A stretch of 64,000 nt of DNA from Anisus vortex (taxonomy: Eukaryota; Mollusca; Gastropoda; Planorbidae). The notes beneath the pieces were generated by a model. The model saw nothing but the letters and a program-made list of their open reading frames with translations, did not search any database and was not told the origin of the DNA. This document shows, one piece after another, positions 57,501 to 64,000 of the stretch. The stretch covers positions 1,731,587-1,795,586 of the forward strand of contig OX421505.1 of NCBI GenBank assembly GCA_949126835.1, given 5' to 3'. The number at the start of each line of letters is the position of its first letter. Positions within the stretch are counted from its first letter, which is position 1. A program made the translations under genes and the position numbers.

Positions 57501-60500
57501 ATTGGAATATCTATTTAAACAAATATTATATTAAAAGTTTGTAAACTAAGATTTTGAGAAATGTTACCTTTTATTTTCTTAGCAGCTCAATGAGGTAAGC
57601 CCCTCCATCCAGAGCACATCAGACCGCTCACTCTTTCATTCTAGATGTTGTGCCTGATCTCTCACTCTCACGCCCCCCCCCCCTTAGCATTTCCCCGCTA
57701 ACACTTTCATTTAAGTCTTTCCACAGCTCACCACCGCCCGCCTGATTTAAAGGAAGATAATTTTTCTTCCCCAGGCTCAGCTGAATTATCTCTCCCTTTG
57801 TCTGAATCTCCGTAGTAACTTTTACTTTCTATTGCTACTGTTGCTTAACTTCCTGTAACCACTCCATGCTTTAACTTTTTTTTTAAACCCTCATCACCAA
57901 CACTTTTTTTTTCTCCCCCCCCCCACTAGACAAATAACTGGTATGGTATTGTTAGTTAAATGAACGCATTTAAAGCTTTTTTTTGGTTCATTTTTTTAAA
58001 AACCTTAAAACAAGTTTATATCAACCTTCATTGTATTTGGATACTTCTTATTATTACTTTTGTATACAAACTGTTTTCTTGATGTGTTGTTTTAATGTGT
58101 TCAACTTTTCTATACAAACTGTTTTCTTGATGTGTTGTTTTAATGTGTTCAACTTTTGTATACAAACTGTTTTCTTGATGTGTTGTTTTAATGTGTTCAA
58201 CTTTTGTATACAAACTGTTTTCTTGATGTGTTGTTTTAATGTGTTCAACTTTTCTATACAAACTGTTTTCTTGATGTGTTGTTTTAATGTGTTCAACTTT
58301 TCTATACAAACTGTTTTCTTGATGTGTTGTTTTAATGTGTTCAACTTTTGTGTCTATATGATATTGGTGGACTACTTTTCCATATTGATTTTGAGAGAAA
58401 AAAAAATTCTTTTTAATTTACTTATCTCCCTCACCCACAGTTCTCTTCTCGCTTTATCTCTAGTTCATTTCTGCATATAATTTAAATAGTGTGAAAAACT
58501 ATATTTGTCAGTGACAACAACAGTTTCAGATTTTTTACTAAATGTGGTTATGGATTGTTGTTATATTAAATCAACATGTTTTAATAGATCTTATATTCTC
58601 TGCATTCTAAAGGTGGGTCATTGTCACTGGCCTCTTTGTTAGAGCTTTGCTTGTTTTTTGTGTTATATACTTGATGGACAATAGATTGGCCAATGATTGT
58701 GTCTTTGATGTTCAAATATTTGTTACATGCCTGAAACTATAGAAGAAACAAAGGTTTACGTTAGCTGTGTAATGGTACTTCATGAATGATTAACAGATTA
58801 ATTGCATGATGAGTGTAATGAAGCTTTACGTTTTCCAATCTAGCCCGCCGTAAAAGGCTTGGAAAAAGAACACATGCCCAAGAAGAAGAAGAAGAAAGGT
58901 TGGTTCTCCTGGGGCAGGTCGGCCGAGGCAGAGAACGAGCTTGGCGCCAACCCAGGGGAAGCCCCAGCAACCAGCAGCACGGCAACCTCCACCACCGCGT
59001 CGGAAAGCCAGACGGCGCCCGCCAAGGCGACAGTCACAGACGCAGCTGTGGCCGTTGCAGGAGAGGCTTCGCAGACATCGCAGACAAAAGTTGCAGATGT
59101 AATAAGTCCAGTGAGTTGTGTTGAATGTGTAGAGTCCATTAATGTGTCATCAAAACAATATAAAAAGAACAGGACATTTACTTAAAACAAAAGAGTCTAA
59201 GCTTAGAAAAGAAATAATTAAAAGTAAAGTTGTAGTCTGTTCTGTCTTGTTTGGGATTCTGCCATTAGATTAAAACAAAAAAATTTCCGTTTCATAACCT
59301 ACTGGTATTATAGTATTGTTTTATCCACATTTAATGCAGTCAAATTAAATCTCCAAATGTGCCAACATCTCGAAATGTTGGCGTTAATAAAGCTTTCTAC
59401 TTATCTTAAAGCAAATGTGAGTTTTCTCAAACTTCTGTTCCATTAGAAAGACGAGGCTGGCAGCCCTAGTTCCAGTCCACAGCCAACACCACCCAGCAGC
59501 AATACTAGCACACCTAAAAAGCAATCAGAGAAAATTGTCAGGTAAGCTTTGCCCTACAGCCAGTTACTGTGAAGTAATAATGAATGGAAAATTTTCATGG
59601 AATATATAAATGATGAAGTAAAACAAAAAGCAGAACTCTAAGATTCATTATAAGATATTTTTTTTTTTTACAAATGCAAGAAGAAAATAAAACAACACTG
59701 ATGCCCAACATAAGTTAGATCTAATCTAGAATAGGCAGCTCCTGTTTTAAAACTATCAACTAAAGAAAACATTTTAAAATTAGAACAAATGCAGACAGAA
59801 TCTGTAATGATCATAACAAAAAAATTATTCACAACCAGCAATAGAAACAGGATTAGTTTATATCACTAAACCTTTAATGAAAGAAGAATACAAAGCAAAG
59901 TAGTGATAATACATATCATAAAGCATTAAATTCTAACTTAAAAATACAAAACAATCTATTAAATACTCAATAATCTTGTGCATAAAAGGAGCATCTGTAA
60001 TATAACAAATCGTCTGTAATATATTAGATTACATTGCAGTTAACAATAGTTTTATCTGAGTTCACTTTCCCATACAGATTACAGCAAGAGGAAAACACCT
60101 CCACCGAGACTGACTCTGATGCCTCAGATAAAGGCGCCCCGATGCCTTCATCCCCTCCCCACCTGCCCACGAAGGCCATTCCAGTCCAGGGCCAGGAGCC
60201 GGAAGACAGACAGAGGCACCCATCCTCTGCCAGCGAATCCTCAGGGCCCAAGCCAAAGAAGGAGAAATATATCAAAACCCTGCGTCTTTCATCAGAGCAA
60301 ATAGTGAGTAGATGTTCATTTATACCTGCAGGGCTCATACACTTCAGGGACAGTTTCATGCACTTCAGGGACAGTTTCATACACTTCAGGAACAGTTTCA
60401 TACACTTCAGGGACAGTTTCATACACTTCAGGGACAGTTTCATACACTTCAGGGACAGTTTCATACACTTCAGGGACAGTTTCATACACTGCAGGGACAG

Positions 60501-63017
60501 TTTCATACACTTCAGGGACAGTTAGGGAAAACTGACTTGGGAAAACTTCTTTATAGAACATTATCTATGTATATTTAAACTTGTTGGATTGTTTTATGGA
60601 AAAATCTGTTCTATGAAATGGTTCCTCAACTTTAAGAAAAATATTGGAAGCTTCGGCTGTGTGTAATTTAGAAGCTTTGGCTGTGTGTAATTTAGAAGCT
60701 TCGGCTGTGTGTAATTTAGCCTTTAAGCAAATAACACACAGCTTCTGTTTTAATACAACATTGATCTCTTTCTACAAAATTTCTTTAATAACTCAGAATA
60801 TATCCATAAAGATTCCTGATCATTTTGCTAATATATATTTTGGTAATTAGCTGTACTTCAGGTAAATATGTGTGTCGTGTAAAGATACTTCTCTATCATG
60901 TGGCTAAATATTTTGTTTGTTGATGAACACAACTCTAGGCCAAGCTGAAGCTGAAGGAAGGGCACAATGAAATCTCATTTTCTGTGACCACCCAGTACCA
61001 AGGCACCACCAGGTGTGTCTCTCACGTCTACCTGTGGAACCATTATGACAAAATTGTCATCTCTGATATAGATGGAACGATAACTAAGTAAGTTTGTTAT
61101 ACATTTGTTTGTAAAATAAAGTATAGAAATTTGGCTAGAAATAAATGACAGCCACAGTTGGTTAAGAACCGTTTTAAAACTTACTTTCTCACATATAAAT
61201 CTCTTTTTTAATGTATTTTTTATTTATTGTCACAATCTTATTGTGTGTTGTGTGAGTGTTGTAATTTTTTTGTTGTTGTTTCCCTTGTTGAAATTGTCAG
61301 AGTGCTGGCCCCCTATGTTGTTACCCCAGAATTCCCCAGTGTGGCTGTTGTGATCTCGTTTATTACCTATTATGTGTCTCATGCTGTACATTAATAAAAG
61401 GCTTGTGTTGAAATGCTAATGGTGTATTGACATTTATAATTTACTTGCTAATATACTACATTGTTGTTCTTTTTTGTAAACCACCAGATCAGATGCGCTG
61501 GGCCAAATCTTGCCCATCATTGGCCGTGACTGGTCGCAGTCAGGGGTGGCCCAGCTGTTTACCCGTATAAACAACAACGGCTACAAGCTGATCTACCTGT
61601 CGGCCAGAGCCATAGGGCAGAGCCGGAGCACCAAGGACATGCTGAAGAGCATCAAGCAAGGGGAGCTGGTCCTGCCAGACGGTCCGATCTTCCTGAACCC
61701 TACATCTTTGTTCAGTGCCTTCCACAGGTATGAACTTCTAGAAAATTTAGGGAATGTTCATTTTTGAAAAGGGGTGCAGTGGTCAAGCACAATGCCCCTT
61801 GTGAAGGACTAGCCTAGATGGTGTCCCTAAGTCTACGCTGCTTTAAAAGACACCTGACCACCATTTAGGGAAGGTAAAGGTGGATAGCGTTGGGCTGGCC
61901 ACACAATTTGCCTTGTCTAGCTTTGTGAAACAAAAATGAAACTAATTATTTCTTCCTCTAAATCCAATGCAAACAGCACTCTATTGTTTATGCTCATTTT
62001 TATAGCTCTTATTCCTGTTTGCATTGTGGATTTTGTTTCATCATTCCTAGTTCAGATGTTTAATCTATACACAACTAGCTAAATTTACCGGCGTTGACCA
62101 GGGTTAAGATTTAAACGTACATTAAAGAATAAATGGCACATATGTTCTTGTTGAAATTATATTATGTAGATATCAGTTAGGTCATCCTCAAATTTTGAAA
62201 TCTAACTTTTTCTTGATGTACTAATTATTCATTTATGTAAGATAGACTAATGCAAATTTAATGACAACAATTAGGGAAACTGAAGATCTGAAAATCTACA
62301 CAATTTAAAAAAGTGTAATCAGGAAAGTCATACCTTACAATTATAATTGTTATACTAAATAGCCTTCATGTTATTGTATATGTTGTATTTATCAATCAAG
62401 TCTTGATGTTGTGTTTATCATAGGGAGATCATCTTGAAAAACCCTGAAGAGTTCAAGATCAGTTGTCTGAAAGATATTGCTGACCTGTTCCCTGTGTCTC
62501 CCTTCTATGCTGGGTTTGGGAACAAGTTCAATGTAAGGATGAAACACCTTGTCTAGTTTTGTGCTTAACTTTTTGATTTTCAGGTGGAAATTTGATTGAT
62601 GGTTGGCTTGAGTTAAAACAAAACTATTTATCTAGTTTAAAAAGACTTAATTTAATTGTCAGTTTTGGCTGATTATAGATAGATAGAATTTATCTGCCCA
62701 GTTTGGGCCTTAACTTTTCTGCCAAATTTGGGGCTTTGGTTTTCCAGCTATGATAGGTAGAGTTGAAAACCTTAAGCCCCAAGGGCCCAGTTTAACATTT
62801 GTCCAGATTGTTTATCGTCTTAAAATTGTTTTCTTTTTACTCAAATATTTTAATATTTTGGTGCATAATCTAATTATGTCAACTATTTGACCAATTTAAT
62901 TTGTTCTACACAGGATGTGATAGCTTACAGGGCTCTGGATATCCCCAGCTTCCGCATCTTCACAATCAACCCTCAAGGTCAACTCCGGCATGACCTGTCC
63001 CTGACATTCTTATCTTC
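52317..63017 (+). CDS. LPIN: Lipin, Mg2+-dependent phosphatidate phosphatase (3' end outside window)
   Basis: Fifteen exons give 884 residues: 52317-52535 (ATG 52350), 53233-53331, 53739-54253, 55082-55257, 56017-56152, 56602-56871, 56996-57065, 57583-57594, 58844-59110, 59447-59541, 60078-60303, 60939-61087, 61488-61727, 62424-62532, 62914-63017. Phases agree throughout, and an in-frame TAG at 52323 supports the start. Lipin dephosphorylates phosphatidate to diacylglycerol at ER membranes and also acts with nuclear transcription factors. N-Lip (1-95) has NPATLTG and [17 protein letters not shown] basic tract [14 protein letters not shown] (164-177) is the likely NLS/membrane anchor. The middle domain spans [16 protein letters not shown] to GWFSWGRS. 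The C-LIP domain has catalytic DIDGT (727-731) and coactivator motif LGQIL (738-742). The last exon is missing at the right edge. An upstream non-coding exon must exist. Confidence 0.95.
52590..52832 (+). mobile_element. SINE family A in lipin intron 1
   Basis: gtttctgggttcaaatcctg, ggtgaaggcta, ctacccggctctgatggata, taaaggcggctgggcattgtg and ctgcttcaccg match. The A-box end is lost. Confidence 0.88.
52899..53070 (+). mobile_element. LINE 3' fragment in lipin intron 1
   Basis: The plus strand reads [17 protein letters not shown], then [11 protein letters not shown], the common RT C-terminus, and ends in a (GAT)n tail at 53053-53066. It is a relic of the (GAT)n-tailed LINE type also seen at 10.04 and 30.49 kb. 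Confidence 0.85.
54400..54571. repeat. CT-rich microsatellite in lipin intron 3
   Basis: About 170 bp of (TC)n with regular ttt interruptions, which gives long open frames on both strands (Leu/Ser- and Arg/Glu-rich) with no coding meaning. Confidence 0.96.
55315..55500 (+). mobile_element. Decayed SINE family A in lipin intron 4
   Basis: gtctggaggttgtccctaagtctat, ggttggggaaaagtaaag, cacacaatccccttgtgtgcc and ttagccctgtggcccaaattgat follow family A order with many changes. Confidence 0.7.
57108..57345 (+). mobile_element. SINE family A in lipin intron 7
   Basis: ggtcctgggttcaaaacctggt, gaaggctaagat, gggtctggagggtgtccctgagtctacccagctc and caccggccctatggatcaatttggtc. Lacks an exact A-box. Confidence 0.9.
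57583..57594 (+). CDS. LPIN: Lipin microexon with tandem acceptor
   Basis: ttttcttAGcAG/ctcaatgag/gtaagc. Using the first AG gives a 12-nt exon (QLNE), the second a 9-nt exon (LNE); both keep frame between KQLPE and PAVKGLEKE. The donor gtaagc is strong and the polypyrimidine tract good. The position corresponds to the variable linker before the WFSW block of vertebrate lipins. Skipping would also keep frame. Confidence 0.6.
58061..58348. repeat. 48-bp minisatellite, exactly 6 copies, in lipin intron 8
   Basis: Unit TGTATACAAACTGTTTTCTT + gatgtgttgttttaatgtgttcaacttt (tgtatac/tctatac variants). The period is divisible by three, leaving open frames on both strands. Confidence 0.97.
59650..60030 (+). 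mobile_element. Decayed LINE fragment in lipin intron 10
   Basis: The order of blocks follows the LINE RT C-terminus (ttagaacaaatgcagacaga..ctgtaatgatcataac, aaacctttaatgaaagaagaatacaaagcaaagtagtgataata, cataaagcattaaattct). It ends with aaaggagcatctgtaatata, the LINE tail. Multiple stops. Confidence 0.7.
60335..60523. repeat. 21-bp minisatellite, exactly 9 copies, in lipin intron 11
   Basis: Unit TCATACACTTCAGGGACAGT + t. It begins 31 nt after the exon 11 donor. The exon 11 frame continues through it as repeated HFRDSFI units to a TAG at 60526. Confidence 0.96.
60648..60719. repeat. 24-bp tandem repeat, 3 copies, in lipin intron 11
   Basis: Unit AAGCTTCGGCTGTGTGTAAT + ttag, with one c/t change in the second copy. 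Confidence 0.93.
61065..61079 (+). other. LPIN: Catalytic DIDGT codons of lipin
   Basis: gat ata gat gga acg in exon 12 encodes the DxDxT motif of haloacid dehalogenase-type phosphatases. Both aspartates needed for phosphatidate phosphatase activity in lipins are present. Confidence 0.95.
61778..61935 (+). mobile_element. Decayed SINE family A in lipin intron 13
   Basis: ggtgcagtggtcaagc, gatggtgtccctaagtctac, aaaggtggatagcgttgggctggccacacaat follow family A order. Heavily mutated. Confidence 0.6.
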
Positions 63018-64000
63018 GTAAGTCTTGATTGTTAGCCCGTCAGTTGGGATTAAAGTTAAAAAATGATTGCTGGTAGTGATGATTTGATTTACAGTAGAAA
63101 CATTTTTCTTATGTCATCATGAGACCAACACAATGTTCATGTATGTTTATATAAAAGATATTGAACTATGTATATAGAATACATGTATACTATATTTGCA
63201 ATAATCTTATGTGAAGGATACATGTCTAACATATAAGAATAGATATATATGTAAATCTATATATATAAAAAGACAGAGTTAAGCCCCGCGAGGATCCCCA
63301 TTGGTCAATTTGAAAACACATGTGTCACTGACCTATCTAGGCCTAGCCCAATATACCGTCTAATAATTTTTCACATCGGACATGTGTCTTCGATAGCTCA
63401 GTGGTAAACGTAGTGGACTGCTATACGGGCGACCAGGGTTCGATTCTACAGTTAGACTGTACTTTTTTTTTTCGACAATTAATTAATTTAAAAACAAAAG
63501 ACATTGTAAATCTATAGGCAATATAGATTTTGTTAAATAAAAATATTTGACTATTTTTTTTACCCTATTACAATATTTATTTACTTTCCTAAAAGTATTC
63601 AGTAAGTGTAGTTTATAAATTTGTTATCTGCACCCCAGACAGTCCTTTTTTTTTTCACCCGGGCAACGCAGGGCAATGTAGCTTGTTGCATATATAAAGT
63701 GTAGAATATTATCAAGCCTCGGGTCCCATTGCCAGGTGGTTTATTTGCTCATGAATGATAATATTGGTCATATTTGTATAGCACCACTTTCCATGCTATC
63801 ACATTTAGCCTGCTCAGTGCACTCTTGTCCACAACTGTGGGTTAGATCTGAAAGTTGAATGGAATTCATGCCACATTTTCCAAGCGTCTCTTAACTCAGC
63901 GCCATCTTTCTTCCAGAAGATATATATGTAATAAAGATAATAACCTTCCACTAAGTTTCATTCAGTAGCTGATATTAGTACGAGTCCCTTTAAATACCAT
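63018..64000 (+). other. Last visible lipin intron, cut by the window edge
   Basis: No lipin exon was found up to 64000. The region holds the tRNA-like element below and, at 63765-63835, a diverged gtatagcacc...ctgctcagtgcactc tail of the dispersed family seen at 16.74 kb. Confidence 0.65.
63385..63465 (+). mobile_element. tRNA-like sequence, probably SINE head or tRNA pseudogene
   Basis: tcgatagctcagtggtaaac has an A-box (TAGCTCAGTGG) and ccagggttcgattctacagt a B-box (GGTTCGATTC), ending in a T-run. The acceptor stem does not pair convincingly, so a functional tRNA is unlikely. Confidence 0.6.

Noticed and set aside
58028..58480. Phe/Cys-rich open frame in lipin intron 8 as an alternative exon
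   Set aside because: It is the six-copy 48-bp minisatellite; no acceptor or donor supports an exon.
63385..63465. Functional tRNA gene
   Set aside because: A and B boxes are present but I cannot pair a 7-bp acceptor stem, and the flanks look SINE-like.

Overview
This looks like nuclear DNA of an AT-rich, intron-rich and repeat-laden invertebrate. Genes have GT-AG introns and sit among LINE, SINE and DNA-transposon debris and many minisatellites. The two confidently named genes (lipin and a ZNF706 orthologue) are animal genes. A lophotrochozoan, possibly a gastropod mollusc, is my inference; nothing here fixes the species.

Layout. 1-500: possible last exon of an unidentified plus-strand gene with its poly(A) signal. 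623-2844: two minisatellites. 3223-4234: two exons of an unidentified minus-strand coiled-coil gene. 5439-9084 and 11280-17747: a tandem pair of five-exon Rab-type small GTPase genes with matching exon structure. The first keeps all five G motifs in recognisable form and ends in one cysteine. The second keeps the P-loop and DTAGQE but has lost the switch-I Thr, the G4 and G5 motifs and any C-terminal cysteine. 17991-19936: a 41-bp minisatellite. 26069-26842: the two coding exons of a ZNF706 orthologue (minus strand), with a putative 5' non-coding exon near 29.43 kb. 27.07-52.3 kb: mostly mobile elements. These include a TA-flanked inverted-repeat element, a PIF/Harbinger-like element carrying nested hAT-like elements, two tRNA-derived SINE families, and a nearly intact LINE at 48.07-51.24 kb. 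52317-63017: fifteen exons of lipin, running off the right edge before the final exon.

How the genes relate. Lipin is the Mg2+-dependent phosphatidate phosphatase of glycerolipid synthesis and a transcriptional co-regulator. The Rab-like pair would act in membrane traffic if active. ZNF706 is a small nuclear zinc-finger protein. I see no operon-like or pathway link; the neighbourhood is a normal eukaryotic one.

Most noteworthy: (i) the Rab pair, with one near-canonical copy and one candidate pseudo-GTPase; (ii) a SINE family whose 3' tail matches that of the LINE at 48 kb, suggesting a SINE/LINE partnership; (iii) 25 exact copies of the palindrome TAGGCCTA, far above chance, concentrated outside the lipin gene; (iv) a 9/12-nt lipin microexon with a tandem (NAGNAG) acceptor; (v) an open reading frame running from lipin exon 11 through its splice donor into a 21-bp minisatellite.

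All exon boundaries were read by eye from splice signals, phase and protein similarity; no alignment or transcript data were available.
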